64,000 nucleotides of DNA from Chryseobacterium sp. ISL-6 (GCF_018613715.1 NZ_JAGGPT010000010.1:248001-312000); one strand, 5' to 3'. Counted from the stretch's first letter, positions 31,127 through 40,326 are shown. The notes: a model not told the origin generated them from the sequence alone. Numbers and translations: made by a program.

Positions 31127-32437
31127 ATGAACAATATTTTTTTAATTACAAAAAGGGAATTCCTTACACAGGTTAAGAAGAAGTCCTTCATTATATTAAC
31201 GTTGCTGGCTCCTGTCATGATCATTGCATTTGGTGCGGTTATAGGGCTAATGTTTAAGGCTAATGAATCACATAGTGTTATTGAAGTTGTTGATAAGAGT
31301 GGTTTATTTAAAGATAAATTACTATCGGATTCCAAACTCAATTATACTTTTATTCCTTCTGCTGAGGAGAAATCAAAGGTTAACAAATTAAAAGGAAATG
31401 AAACCTTAGATGGCATCCTTATTTTACCTGAACTGAATGCTAATAACTTTGATGATCTGGAAAAAAACACAAGACTGGTTATCAATAGTAAAATTGGTTT
31501 TGATACCAAGCAGCGAATCGTTTCAGATATTACAAATGTTATTAAGAAAGAAAAGATCAAGCAATTGGGTATTGCTGAAACTCAATTGGACAATCTTGAT
31601 AAAGGCTTCACTTTAAAAACGATTAATGTTTCAGAAGACAATAAGGAAGATTCTGATATGACTTTCGGAGTAAAAACAGGACTTAGTATGGTTCTGATGT
31701 ATGTTACTTTCATGTTTATTATAATTTATGGAGTTAGGGTAATGAGAAGCGTTCTAGAAGAAAAGAATAACCGAGTGGTTGAAATTATTATCTCTTCAGT
31801 AAAGCCATTCGAGCTTATGATGGGTAAAATATTGGGCGTAACAATGGTTGCTTTAACCCAGTTTATCATATGGATTACAATGTCAGTAATCGGAGCATTA
31901 GTTCTCAATACAGGGTTTTCATCAATTCAAAAAAATATCCCCGGAGGAAGTGAAGGAATGGCTAGTAAACTGGATATAGCACAAATTGCTACTCAGGTTT
32001 CTCATAGTCTGCTGGAGCTTAATTTCCCGTTGATCATTTTTGTATTTATTGTGTTCTTTCTTCTTGGATACATTTTTTACAGCTCTGTTTATGCGGCTAT
32101 TGGATCTGCTGTTGATAATGAAACAGAAACCCAACAGTTTACACTATTTGCAATACTACCTTTAACTTTAGGGATGTATGGGAGCTTTTCGCTAATGAAC
32201 AATCCGGATGGACCTTTAGGATTTTGGTTATCGATGATTCCTTTTACCTCTCCAGTAGCAATGATTGCAAGAATTCCTTTTGGAGTTCCGGCATGGCAGA
32301 TTGCGTTATCCATCACACTTTTGGTACTGACCACTATTTTTATGATATTCTTAGCTGGAAAAATTTACCGCGTAGGTATTTTAATGTACGGTAATAAAGC
32401 TACCTTAAAAGAGCTTTGGAGATGGATTAGAAATTAG
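31127..32437 (+). CDS. ABC-2 transporter permease (NatB-like)
   Basis: The 436-residue protein has one N-terminal transmembrane helix ('FIILTLLAPVMIIAFGAVIG'), a periplasmic domain of about 140 residues, then five more helices from about residue 190. 'VRVMRSVLEEKNNRVVEIII' before 'SSVKPFELMMGKILG' is the conserved cytoplasmic coupling segment of ABC-2 permeases. It forms the membrane half of the exporter with the ATPase encoded 4 bp upstream. The pair ends at a shared terminator. Confidence 0.88.
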   Translation: MNNIFLITKREFLTQVKKKSFIILTLLAPVMIIAFGAVIGLMFKANESHSVIEVVDKSGLFKDKLLSDSKLNYTFIPSAEEKSKVNKLKGNETLDGILILPELNANNFDDLEKNTRLVINSKIGFDTKQRIVSDITNVIKKEKIKQLGIAETQLDNLDKGFTLKTINVSEDNKEDSDMTFGVKTGLSMVLMYVTFMFIIIYGVRVMRSVLEEKNNRVVEIIISSVKPFELMMGKILGVTMVALTQFIIWITMSVIGALVLNTGFSSIQKNIPGGSEGMASKLDIAQIATQVSHSLLELNFPLIIFVFIVFFLLGYIFYSSVYAAIGSAVDNETETQQFTLFAILPLTLGMYGSFSLMNNPDGPLGFWLSMIPFTSPVAMIARIPFGVPAWQIALSITLLVLTTIFMIFLAGKIYRVGILMYGNKATLKELWRWIRN

Positions 32438-32458
32438 TATAAAATATTAGACATCACA

Positions 32459-32490
32459 AAAAATCCCGAGAATAATCTCGGGATTTTTTT
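32459..32490. terminator. Bidirectional terminator between exporter and outer-membrane protein genes
   Basis: AAATCCCGAGA and TCTCGGGATTT form the stem around a 4-nt loop, with T and A runs outside. Confidence 0.88.
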
Positions 32491-32507
32491 ATTTGAATGA
32501 ATTATTC

Positions 32508-33176
32508 TTATTGAAAGATATAACTAAGACTTAAACTAAGAACTTGTTCTGATTTACCCTTACTAGTTCCATCAGGTTCTTTTGCAAGATCAGGATATGT
32601 ATTGGAAAATCCATAATCATACTTTAAAGCTAATTCCAATTGTCTCTTATAGCTATATCCTACGCCTATACCTAATCCAAAATTAAAACTGTTAGCTTTT
32701 CCACTAACCCCAGGATGTTTTGGATCATTTACATCCGGATCATAATAAGCTCTGCTTGCAGGAGCATTTTTAACGTTCTGGTTTAGCAAAAAGTTAAATC
32801 TTGGACCTATCATTCCAAAAAATTCAGATTCTGCCTCTGAAAAGTATCCTTTGAAATAAACAGGTACACTAAGGTAATTATTTGCATATACAGCGTTATA
32901 ACCATCTCTACCTTTAGCATCCTTATCCTTCCCCGTTTCTCCGGCACCATAATATAGTACTTCGGGTTGGATATAAAACTGATTACCTTTTCCTACTGGA
33001 ATAAGGGCTAAGGCTCCCGCCTGAACAGCAAATCTTGCTCCGGAGGGGTTATGTGCATTTTGTACTCGGGAATAGTTGCCTCCAGCTGTAATACCAAATC
33101 TTGTCGCTTTAAGGTTAACTTGTGCTAAAGATAAGGTAGAAAAAGCCAAAGTAGAGGCTAATAAAAATTTTTTCAT
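32508..33176 (-). CDS. Outer-membrane beta-barrel protein (PorT/OmpW-like porin family)
   Basis: The 222-residue protein has a signal peptide (1-19, 'STLSLAQ'). Alternating strands such as 'RFGITAGGNYSRV', 'FYIQPEVLYYGAG', 'YLSVPVYFKGYF' and 'FNFGLGIGVGYSYKR' fill the rest, and it ends 'LSLSLSYIFQ' with a terminal aromatic residue expected for BAM-dependent insertion. This is the outer_membrane_beta-barrel domain common in Bacteroidota. Transported ligand, if any, is unknown. It follows sucD by 17 bp and could be read from the same transcript. Confidence 0.82.
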   Translation of the reverse strand: MKKFLLASTLAFSTLSLAQVNLKATRFGITAGGNYSRVQNAHNPSGARFAVQAGALALIPVGKGNQFYIQPEVLYYGAGETGKDKDAKGRDGYNAVYANNYLSVPVYFKGYFSEAESEFFGMIGPRFNFLLNQNVKNAPASRAYYDPDVNDPKHPGVSGKANSFNFGLGIGVGYSYKRQLELALKYDYGFSNTYPDLAKEPDGTSKGKSEQVLSLSLSYIFQ

Positions 33177-33193
33177 ATTGTTTTTGTTTATGA

Positions 33194-34066
33194 TTATGCT
33201 AATACTTTTGCAACAGTAACACCAATATCAGCCGGAGAATCTACAACGTTGATTCCGTTTTCTCTCATGATTTCCATTTTTGCCTGCGCTGTATCTTCAT
33301 CACCTCCTACAATAGCTCCTGCATGTCCCATTGTTCTTCCTTTAGGTGCAGTTTGTCCTGCAATAAAACCAACTACAGGTTTAGTAGAACCACTTGCTTT
33401 ATACCATCTTGCAGCTTCAGCCTCTAGTCCACCACCAATTTCACCGATCATTACTACCGCTTCTGTTTCAGGATCATTGATGAACAATTCCAAAGCTTCT
33501 CTTGTAGTAGTCCCAATAATTGGGTCTCCACCGATACCAATAGCTGTAGAAATACCGAAACCAGCTCTTACAACCTGATCTGCAGCTTCATAAGTAAGAG
33601 TTCCAGATTTAGAAACGATACCTACTTTACCTTTTTTGAAAACGAAACCTGGCATAATACCAATTTTAGCTTCTTCTGAAGTAATGATTCCAGGGCAGTT
33701 TGGTCCGATTAATCTACAATCTCTATCAGCGATGTAAGATTTTACTTTTACCATATCTGCTACAGGAATTCCCTCAGTAATACATACGATAACTTTAATT
33801 CCAGCCTCAGCAGCTTCCATAATAGCATCAGCAGCAAATGCAGGTGGTACGAAAATAATACTTACGTTAGCTCCTGCTTTTGAAACAGCATCAGCAACCG
33901 TATTAAATACAGGCTTCCCTAAGTGCTCGCTTCCTCCTTTTCCTGGAGTAACTCCACCTACTACATTGGTTCCGTATTCAATCATCTGGCCAGCATGGAA
34001 AGTACCTTCGTTCCCTGTAAATCCTTGTACAATTACTTTAGAATCTTTGTTTACTAAAATTGACAT
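33194..34066 (-). CDS. sucD: Succinyl-CoA synthetase alpha subunit
   Basis: The 290-residue protein shows the CoA-binding start 'VIVQGFTGNEGTFHAGQMIE', 'RLIGPNCPGIIT', 'GIVSKSGTLTYEA' and the phosphohistidine motif 'RTMGHAGAIVGG'. With SucC it makes succinate and ATP or GTP from succinyl-CoA in the TCA cycle. sucC is not in the window; in Flavobacteriia the two genes are often separate, as here. sucD has its own -7 box and lies downstream of the lipid A/efp block on the same strand. Confidence 0.95.
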   Translation of the reverse strand: MSILVNKDSKVIVQGFTGNEGTFHAGQMIEYGTNVVGGVTPGKGGSEHLGKPVFNTVADAVSKAGANVSIIFVPPAFAADAIMEAAEAGIKVIVCITEGIPVADMVKVKSYIADRDCRLIGPNCPGIITSEEAKIGIMPGFVFKKGKVGIVSKSGTLTYEAADQVVRAGFGISTAIGIGGDPIIGTTTREALELFINDPETEAVVMIGEIGGGLEAEAARWYKASGSTKPVVGFIAGQTAPKGRTMGHAGAIVGGDEDTAQAKMEIMRENGINVVDSPADIGVTVAKVLA

Positions 34067-34109
34067 TTTATTGTTGTTTTTAATTTATTTACTATTTTAT
34101 TAATGCTCA

Positions 34110-34117
34110 CAAATTTA
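34110..34117 (-). promoter_or_regulatory. -7 box of sucD
   Basis: TAAATTTG on the minus strand matches TAnnTTTG exactly, giving a leader of about 35-40 nt. Confidence 0.5.
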
Positions 34118-34157
34118 CTTATTTTTCTTTGATTTTAAATAAAACCTTGTGAATTGT

Positions 34158-35060
34158 TTATTTGAGATTTCTCAGTTTTACTTCTTTTTTCAAATAGGTT
34201 TTGAAATCTTCTGCAAACATACCAATGTAGGTCCCTTTTTCAAGATCTCTATTTACACCAGTCTTTCCTAAAAGCACAGATCCACCTTCGATCTTATTTC
34301 CAGAAGCAATTCCAACCTGTCCCCATAATGTTACCTCATCTCCAATTATACAACAGCCGGCAATTCCCACCTGAGAAGCGATCAGACATTTTTTTCCAAT
34401 TATGGTATCGTGTCCAATCTGAATTTGATTATCTAAAACAGAACCTTCACCTATAATCGTAGAATCTGTAACTCCTCTGTCGATTGTACAGTTATTTCCT
34501 ATTTCAACGTTGTTTTCTATGATAACGTTACCAACAGATATTAAGCGGTCAAAATTACCATTAAGCTTACGGTAATAGAATGCATCACCACCTAAAACCG
34601 TCCCTGATTGAATGACTACATTATCCCCAATAATCGTTCTGTCACCAATAACTACATTTGGAAAAATAAGACTATTCTTTCCAATTCTCACGTTGTTACC
34701 TATAACTGCGGTAGAATGAACCTTAGTCCCCTCACCGATCTCTATATCATGAAGTTCTTCGGTGAAATTATATATTCTTGTAAAATGGGTATTGATAAGA
34801 TTAAAATCCCTGAAAGGATCATCTGAAACTAATAGAGCTTTCCCTTCCGGGCAATCTACTTCTTTATCGATAAGAATAATTGTTGCTGCAGAATTTAATG
34901 CTTTATCATAGTATTTCGGATGATTAACAAAAACGATCTCCCCCGGTTTTACCATGTGAATTTCATTAGTTCCCAGCACTTCAAAATCATCAGAACCAAC
35001 AAATTTCGCTGAAATTAAATCAGCAATTGTTTTAAGTTTTTGTGGAGAATGAAATCTCAT
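34158..35060 (-). CDS. LpxD-like UDP-acylglucosamine N-acyltransferase paralogue
   Basis: The start is set at 35060 ('MRFHSPQKLKTIADLISAK'), which aligns with the LpxD N-terminal domain; the 13 upstream codons look non-coding. The 300-residue protein has the uridine-binding N-domain (about 10-95) and then a left-handed beta-helix of hexapeptide repeats with the catalytic-type histidine in 'IQIGHDTIIGKK'. It is shorter and divergent from the LpxD encoded 3 kb upstream on the strand. A second LpxD-like gene after efp is a recurring Bacteroidota arrangement; whether it acylates lipid A or another UDP-sugar is unknown. Confidence 0.8.
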   Translation of the reverse strand: MRFHSPQKLKTIADLISAKFVGSDDFEVLGTNEIHMVKPGEIVFVNHPKYYDKALNSAATIILIDKEVDCPEGKALLVSDDPFRDFNLINTHFTRIYNFTEELHDIEIGEGTKVHSTAVIGNNVRIGKNSLIFPNVVIGDRTIIGDNVVIQSGTVLGGDAFYYRKLNGNFDRLISVGNVIIENNVEIGNNCTIDRGVTDSTIIGEGSVLDNQIQIGHDTIIGKKCLIASQVGIAGCCIIGDEVTLWGQVGIASGNKIEGGSVLLGKTGVNRDLEKGTYIGMFAEDFKTYLKKEVKLRNLK

Positions 35061-35129
35061 AAAAAATATTTTTCTTGTAAAACAAAATTCGGACTGCAAA
35101 TGCAGACCGAATTTATATAAATTGTATTA

Positions 35130-35693
35130 TTATTTTACTCTTTCCAAGTAAGAACCATCTTCAGTACTTACTTTGATTCTGTCTCCTGGTTCTATGAACA
35201 GTGGTACCATCACTCTTGCTCCTGTTTCAACGATTGCATTTTTAAGAGCATTAGTAGCTGTATTTCCTTTCACTCCTGGATCTGCTTCGATAACATCTAA
35301 AAATACAGACTGTGGAAGTTCAGCAGAAAGTGGAGTTTCATCAGATTCTTTTAAAATGATCGTTACTTCTTCACCAGCTTTCATAAACTGAGAATTTTCA
35401 ATCATTTCTTTATCGATGTATAATTGAGAGAAATCATCATTATTCATGAAATGGAATCCATTCTCATCGTCATAAAGATATTGGAATTTTCTCGTAATTA
35501 CTTTTACTTCATCAATTTTATGACCTGCAGAAAAAGTGTTATCAAGTACTTTTCCATTCGTCACTGACTTCAATTTTGTTCTAACGAAAGCCGGTCCTTT
35601 ACCTGGTTTTACGTGAAGAAATTCAATTACTTTGAAAATATCATTGCTAAATTCAATGCAAAGTCCTTTTCTTATATCGTTACTTGTTGCCAT
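35130..35693 (-). CDS. efp: Translation elongation factor P
   Basis: The 187-residue protein has the three beta-barrel domains of EF-P. The tip loop is 'VKPGKGPAFVRTK', with Lys32 in the position of E. coli Lys34, which is modified or unmodified depending on the lineage. 'FMNNDDFSQLYIDKEMI' and the C-terminal signature 'VPLFIEPGDRIKVSTEDG' complete the family pattern. It relieves ribosome stalling at polyproline. It lies in the lipid A operon between lpxA (34 bp upstream) and the lpxD paralogue. Confidence 0.95.
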   Translation of the reverse strand: MATSNDIRKGLCIEFSNDIFKVIEFLHVKPGKGPAFVRTKLKSVTNGKVLDNTFSAGHKIDEVKVITRKFQYLYDDENGFHFMNNDDFSQLYIDKEMIENSQFMKAGEEVTIILKESDETPLSAELPQSVFLDVIEADPGVKGNTATNALKNAIVETGARVMVPLFIEPGDRIKVSTEDGSYLERVK

Positions 35694-35727
35694 TAATTTT
35701 TATATTATCTTTTTTATTTTTATTTAA

Positions 35728-36516
35728 TTACTCCTTTCCGGTACCATATCCTTTTACAATACCTCTAGGAGAGTTTTGAATAAACTGGAGAATTTCATCT
35801 CTTTCAGCGGTTGGTAGCATTTCTTTCTCAATATGAGTGATTGCCTGAGAGACATTCATTTTCATTTGGAAAATAGCTCTATATATCTTTTGGATCTCAA
35901 AAATTTTCTCGTTTGTAAATCCTCTTCTTCTCAGACCCACTGAATTAATTCCGGCATAAGCCATTGGCTCTCTTGCTACTTTTACATAGGGCGGAATATC
36001 CTTTCTTACCAGTGTTCCACCAGAAATCATAACATGTTTTCCAATTTTACCAAACTGATGAACTGCACTAAGGCCACCCATTACTGTATAATCACCTATT
36101 TCTACATGACCAGCAATACCACAACCGTTTACGATGATAACATGATCTCCGATAACGCAATCGTGTGCAATGTGAGAAGTTGCCATGATGAGACAGTTTT
36201 TACCAATTTTGGTAAATCCAAGGGCTTTTGTACCCCTGTTCACTGTTACGCACTCTCTTATTGTAGTTTCATCTCCGATAATTACCTGAGTATCTTCTCC
36301 ATCAAACTTTAAATCCTGCGGAATTGCAGAAATTACCGTTCCGGGAAAAATTCTACAATTTTTGCCTATTCTTGCTCCATCCATGATGGTAACATTGGGA
36401 CCAATCCAAGTTCCTTCTCCAATTTCCACGTCCCCTGCAATAGTAGTAAAAGGTTCTACGATTACATTTTTGCTGATTTTTGCGCGTTTATCTACGGCTG
36501 CTAATTGATGAACCAT
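35728..36516 (-). CDS. lpxA: UDP-N-acetylglucosamine acyltransferase
   Basis: The 262-residue protein is a left-handed beta-helix with hexapeptide repeats ('VEIGEGTWIGPNVTIMDGAR') and the catalytic region 'ATSHIAHDCVIGD' with the essential histidine. 'YAGINSVGLRRRGFTNEKI' starts the C-terminal helical domain. It transfers a 3-hydroxyacyl chain from ACP to UDP-GlcNAc, the first step of lipid A synthesis. Its ATG directly abuts the stop of lpxC-fabZ (TAAATG), showing tight translational coupling. Confidence 0.95.
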   Translation of the reverse strand: MVHQLAAVDKRAKISKNVIVEPFTTIAGDVEIGEGTWIGPNVTIMDGARIGKNCRIFPGTVISAIPQDLKFDGEDTQVIIGDETTIRECVTVNRGTKALGFTKIGKNCLIMATSHIAHDCVIGDHVIIVNGCGIAGHVEIGDYTVMGGLSAVHQFGKIGKHVMISGGTLVRKDIPPYVKVAREPMAYAGINSVGLRRRGFTNEKIFEIQKIYRAIFQMKMNVSQAITHIEKEMLPTAERDEILQFIQNSPRGIVKGYGTGKE

Positions 36517-37914
36517 TTAATCAACTTTATTTTTTGCAACTTGAGCCATTAATTCGGCCTCGACAGCCACTGTATCTCCTACATATCCATATCCCTGCAT
36601 ATGAACGATACCTCGTCTGATGGGCTCTATCAACTCAATTTTGAAAATCATAGTATCTCCAGGAACTACTTTTCTTTTAAATTTTACTTTATCCATTTTA
36701 ATGAAATAAGTAGAATAATTTTCAGGATCCGGAACACTAGCCAAAACTAAAATCCCACCTGTTTGTGCTAAAGCTTCCACCTGTAAAACACCTGGCATTA
36801 CCGGTTCTTTAGGAAAATGTCCAACAAAGAAAGGTTCATTCATTGTAACATTCTTCAATCCTACCACATGAGAGTCAGAAAGTTCAAGAATTTTATCTAT
36901 TAATAAGAATGGTGGTCTGTGAGGCATCAACTTCATAATTCCGTTGATATCAAAAACCGGTTCTTTTGTTAAATCAAAATCAGGCACATTTTTCTTTTTT
37001 TGCAATTTCCACTGACGATTGAGTTTTTTTGCAAATTGAGTATTTACAAAATGTCCGGGCTTATTAGCAATTACTTTACCTTTTATTTTAACTCCAGCTA
37101 AAGCTAAATCACCAATCACATCAAGTAATTTATGTCTTGCCGCTTCGTTAGGATAATTTAAAGTAAGATTATCAAGAATGCCATTTGGTCTGATAGAAAC
37201 ATTGTCTTTCCCAAATGCCTTCTTTAACTTTTCAGTTGTATCTGGGGTTAAATCTTTATCAACATATACAATTGCATTAGAAATATCCCCTCCTTTAATT
37301 AAGCCATGATCTAAAAGCATTTCTAATTCATGCAAAAAGCTGAATGTTCGTGCTGATGAAATTTCCTCCTTAAATTCTGAAATATTTTTAAGTGTAGCAT
37401 TTTGAGTACCCAATACTTTGGTTCCAAAATCTACCATTGTTGTAATTTCGTAATTATCTGATGGAATAATCGTGATCTCAGAACCTGTTGCAGGGTCTGT
37501 ATAACTAAGAACTTCTTTAACGACAAGATATTCTCGAACAACCGCTTGCTCTACAACACCTACACTTTCGATAGCTTCAACAAAAAACTTTGAAGAACCA
37601 TCCATGATAGGCGGCTCAGAAGCATCCATTTCCAATATTGCGTTATCTATATCACAACCAACTAAAGCTGCAAGAAGATGTTCACAAGTATTGATTTTTA
37701 CACCTAATTTTTCTAAGGTTGTCCCTCTTTCAGTTGCTACAACATAATTAACATCAGCTTCGACTTGGGGATGTCCCTCTAAATCGGTTCTTACAAAAAC
37801 AAAACCTGTATTTTCTTTAGCAGGTTTAATGGTAAGTTTTACTTCTTTACCAGTATGAAGGCCAATTCCAGAAAGAGTAACCTCTTGCTGAAGTGTTTTT
37901 TGCATATCACTCAT
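36517..37914 (-). CDS. lpxC: LpxC-FabZ bifunctional fusion
   Basis: The start is set at 37914 ('MSDMQKTLQQEV'), overlapping the lpxD stop by 8 nt; the in-frame ATG at 37905 is an alternative. The 465-residue protein joins LpxC (about 1-305) and FabZ (about 320-465). LpxC zinc ligands are seen as His79 ('CEHLLAAL'), His261 and Asp265 ('ARHKLLDVIGD'), with catalytic His288 ('KPGHFVN'). FabZ shows 'LMPHRPPFLLIDK' (His332) and 'PGVLQVEALAQ'. The fusion combines the committed deacetylase of lipid A with the 3-hydroxyacyl-ACP dehydratase competing for the same acyl pool. It is a known Bacteroidota fusion. Confidence 0.95.
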   Translation of the reverse strand: MSDMQKTLQQEVTLSGIGLHTGKEVKLTIKPAKENTGFVFVRTDLEGHPQVEADVNYVVATERGTTLEKLGVKINTCEHLLAALVGCDIDNAILEMDASEPPIMDGSSKFFVEAIESVGVVEQAVVREYLVVKEVLSYTDPATGSEITIIPSDNYEITTMVDFGTKVLGTQNATLKNISEFKEEISSARTFSFLHELEMLLDHGLIKGGDISNAIVYVDKDLTPDTTEKLKKAFGKDNVSIRPNGILDNLTLNYPNEAARHKLLDVIGDLALAGVKIKGKVIANKPGHFVNTQFAKKLNRQWKLQKKKNVPDFDLTKEPVFDINGIMKLMPHRPPFLLIDKILELSDSHVVGLKNVTMNEPFFVGHFPKEPVMPGVLQVEALAQTGGILVLASVPDPENYSTYFIKMDKVKFKRKVVPGDTMIFKIELIEPIRRGIVHMQGYGYVGDTVAVEAELMAQVAKNKVD

Positions 37915-38938
37915 TAGTATTATCTTTTGAGGTATTCTCAAGATTATTTATTCGTCCTACAATTTCAGTAAAGTTTCTGAAATGAACATAATTTCTAAGG
38001 TAGTCATTATAGCTTATTGCTGGTGAACCATATAATGTTTCTTTGTCATTAACGCTGGAATTCACCCCACTTTGTGCCTGAATTTTGACCTGATTGCCTA
38101 TTTTAATATGACCAACCACGCCTACTTGCCCACCAATCTGGTTCCAGTCACCAATAGTTGTAGACCCTGCAATTCCTGCCTGAGCTGCAATCACATTGTT
38201 CTGACCAATCTTTACGTTGTGTGCTATTTGAATTAAGTTATCTATTTTAGTTCCTTTCCCAATGATAGTAGAACCAATAGTGGCTCTGTCTATACTACAG
38301 TTTGAACCAATTTCTACGTCATCTTCAATGATAACATTTCCGAGTTGAGGAATTTTCTTAAATCCTTCCGGTGTTGGTTGGAAACCAAATCCATCACCAC
38401 CTACTACAGTATTAGAATGAATCACGCAGTTATCTCCTATAATACAATAATCGTAGATTCTTGCTCCGCTATCAATTTTACAGTTTTTACCTATTTTTAC
38501 TCCCTTGCCAATGTATACTTGCGGATAAATTTGTGTTCCTTCACCAATTTTGGCTTTTTCTGAAACATAAGTAAAAGCTCCAATATATACCTTATCAGCA
38601 ATAACGGCAGTATCATGAATAGATGCGCCATCTTCAACACCCTCTTTTTTACCTTGCATTTCCTGATATAAATTCATCAGAACCTGAAAAGACAAATAAG
38701 CATCTTTTACGGCAATTATGGTAGCATTGTAAGAATCCTTTACAATAAGTTTTTCAGAAGCAATAATTACTGAGCACTTTGAAGTATCCAAATAGTGAGA
38801 AAATCGATCTTGAGCTATAAAAGAAAGATGCCCCGATTCCCCATTTTCAATTGGTGAAACGCCACTAATAAGTGCATTTTCATCACCTATTATTTTTCCG
38901 TCAATAAAACTTGCAATTTGCGAAGCTGTAAATTCCAT
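37907..38938 (-). CDS. lpxD: UDP-3-O-acylglucosamine N-acyltransferase
   Basis: The start is set at 38938 ('MEFTASQIASFIDG'): the ATG at 38947 lies inside the -7 box and cannot be in the transcript. The 343-residue enzyme has the LpxD N-domain (1-100) and a hexapeptide beta-helix with 'CSIDRATIGSTIIGKG' and the catalytic histidine in 'IQIAHNVKIGQN'. It adds the N-linked 3-hydroxyacyl chain in lipid A synthesis. It heads the lpxD-lpxC/fabZ-lpxA-efp operon and overlaps lpxC by 8 nt. Box placement suggests a leaderless or near-leaderless mRNA. Confidence 0.93.
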   Translation of the reverse strand: MEFTASQIASFIDGKIIGDENALISGVSPIENGESGHLSFIAQDRFSHYLDTSKCSVIIASEKLIVKDSYNATIIAVKDAYLSFQVLMNLYQEMQGKKEGVEDGASIHDTAVIADKVYIGAFTYVSEKAKIGEGTQIYPQVYIGKGVKIGKNCKIDSGARIYDYCIIGDNCVIHSNTVVGGDGFGFQPTPEGFKKIPQLGNVIIEDDVEIGSNCSIDRATIGSTIIGKGTKIDNLIQIAHNVKIGQNNVIAAQAGIAGSTTIGDWNQIGGQVGVVGHIKIGNQVKIQAQSGVNSSVNDKETLYGSPAISYNDYLRNYVHFRNFTEIVGRINNLENTSKDNTNE

Positions 38939-38944
38939 ATTCTG

Positions 38945-38952
38945 CAAAGATA
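38945..38952 (-). promoter_or_regulatory. -7 box of the lipid A operon
   Basis: TATCTTTG on the minus strand is an exact match whose G is 7 nt from the ATG at 38938, so transcription would start at or next to the initiation codon. Confidence 0.5.
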
Positions 38953-39010
38953 AGAAATTCTATTATTCGTAAACATTTTTTAGTTTTACGATCGTTAATT
39001 TTAATATTCT

Positions 39011-40237
39011 TTAAGAATTTACTTTGGATAAATCTCTTGGAAATGTTAAAATATATCTTTTGGTCTTATTTACTATTAAGCCTGATAAAAGCTGATCTTC
39101 AGACTCATCCAGCCTTATTTTCGTACCATTTTTCTGTAGTAAGTAGATCGGTTGCATTTTGGTGTTGTAAGGCAAAAGTTTTCTCTTAATCTCATGAACT
39201 AATTCAGCACCATTATCAATATTAAAAAACTCATTGGTGTTTTTTATTTTTTCTTCAACAAGTGTTTTATCAAATGAATGCGATGAAATAATTGTTTTAG
39301 GAAGATCTCTCTTAATCACGCACTTACACCAATATGACAAAATAAAATCATCAGAATTCTGCCATAATTTCATGGCTTGAATCACATCATTATCATCCAA
39401 TTGTGTAAATCTTTCAACATCTTCATCTGTTGCTGCACTCTTTTCTCTATATAAAAAGTATTTCAAATTTTCAGTAGCCGGTAAATCTATGCCTTTTGAA
39501 ACCAAATATTTTGCTCTTTCTAAAATTTTAACCAGAATAAATTCAGCTAAAGCAGATGTTTTATGGTAATATACCTGCCAATACATAAACATTCTTGCCG
39601 TCAAAAAGTTTTCAATGGAGTAAATCCCTTTCGCATCTATTACTAATTCGCCCTCTTCACAAACATTCATCATAGAGATGATTCGTTGGGTATTAATATT
39701 TCCTTCAGAAACTCCTGTAAAAAAGCTGTCTCTTTTTAAATAATCCAAACGGTCAACATCCAGTTGAGAAGATATTAGTTGATTGAAAAATTTTCTATGG
39801 TATTGCCCCTGAAACATTTCAATAGCTATGGAAAGCTGACCATCAAACATTTCATTCAACCTATTCATTAATAATAATGAAAGATTTTCATGATGCCAAT
39901 CATCCATCAGCATGCTTTCCAAAGCGTGAGAAAATGGCCCATGACCAATATCATGCATTAAGATCGCTAACATGGCTCCTTTTTCTTCTTCGTCAGATAT
40001 TTTAACTCCTTTTTGCTTTAATGTTTCCAGTGCAGTGAACATCAAATGCATGGCACCGATAGCATGGTGAAACCTCGTATGCGTAGCTCCTGGAAAAATC
40101 AAATTGAGAAGACCAGTCTGAGAAATCCTTCTTAATCTTTGAAAATAGGGATGTTCGATAATATCAAATAAAATTTCGTGGGGAATTTTGATAAATCCAT
40201 GAACGGGATCGTTGATAATTTTTAGCTTATTCTGCAT
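39011..40237 (-). CDS. HD-domain phosphohydrolase (SAMHD1/YwfO-like)
   Basis: The 408-residue protein shows the dNTPase-like HD pattern 'DPVHGFIKIP', 'RLRRISQTGLLNLIFPGA', 'TRFHHAIGAMHL' (His57/His58), the metal pair 'LMHDIGHGPFSHALES' (His95-Asp96) and 'SSQLDVDRLDYLKRDSFFTG'. Relatives hydrolyse deoxynucleoside triphosphates to nucleosides and triphosphate; some have antiviral roles, though this is a core-genome-like copy beside lpxD. It is divergent from the S41 peptidase and has its own -7 box. Confidence 0.88.
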   Translation of the reverse strand: MQNKLKIINDPVHGFIKIPHEILFDIIEHPYFQRLRRISQTGLLNLIFPGATHTRFHHAIGAMHLMFTALETLKQKGVKISDEEEKGAMLAILMHDIGHGPFSHALESMLMDDWHHENLSLLLMNRLNEMFDGQLSIAIEMFQGQYHRKFFNQLISSQLDVDRLDYLKRDSFFTGVSEGNINTQRIISMMNVCEEGELVIDAKGIYSIENFLTARMFMYWQVYYHKTSALAEFILVKILERAKYLVSKGIDLPATENLKYFLYREKSAATDEDVERFTQLDDNDVIQAMKLWQNSDDFILSYWCKCVIKRDLPKTIISSHSFDKTLVEEKIKNTNEFFNIDNGAELVHEIKRKLLPYNTKMQPIYLLQKNGTKIRLDESEDQLLSGLIVNKTKRYILTFPRDLSKVNS

Positions 40238-40260
40238 TTGATAACTGAAGTATTAGTAAA

Positions 40261-40268
40261 CAAAGTTA
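40261..40268 (-). promoter_or_regulatory. -7 box of the HD phosphohydrolase
   Basis: TAACTTTG on the minus strand matches TAnnTTTG exactly, 23 nt before the ATG. Confidence 0.5.
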
Positions 40269-40326
40269 GGGAAATTTAATCTTAGGCTTTAATTTTGTAA
40301 ACCATAGATCATTAGGTAGAGATTTT

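Noticed and set aside
33249..33578. A 109-residue frame opposite sucD
   Set aside because: Pro/Ser/Ile-rich text typical of an antisense shadow of a conserved gene.
36034..36312. A 92-residue frame opposite lpxA
   Set aside because: Antisense shadow of the hexapeptide repeats; Tyr/Thr-rich, no signal or domain.
34158..38947. Repeat-like hexapeptide text as DNA tandem repeats
   Set aside because: The periodicity is protein-level beta-helix repeats of LpxA/LpxD, not DNA repeats.
39011..40237. HD phosphohydrolase as an antiviral defence gene
   Set aside because: It sits in a conserved housekeeping context next to lpxD, with no defence neighbours.
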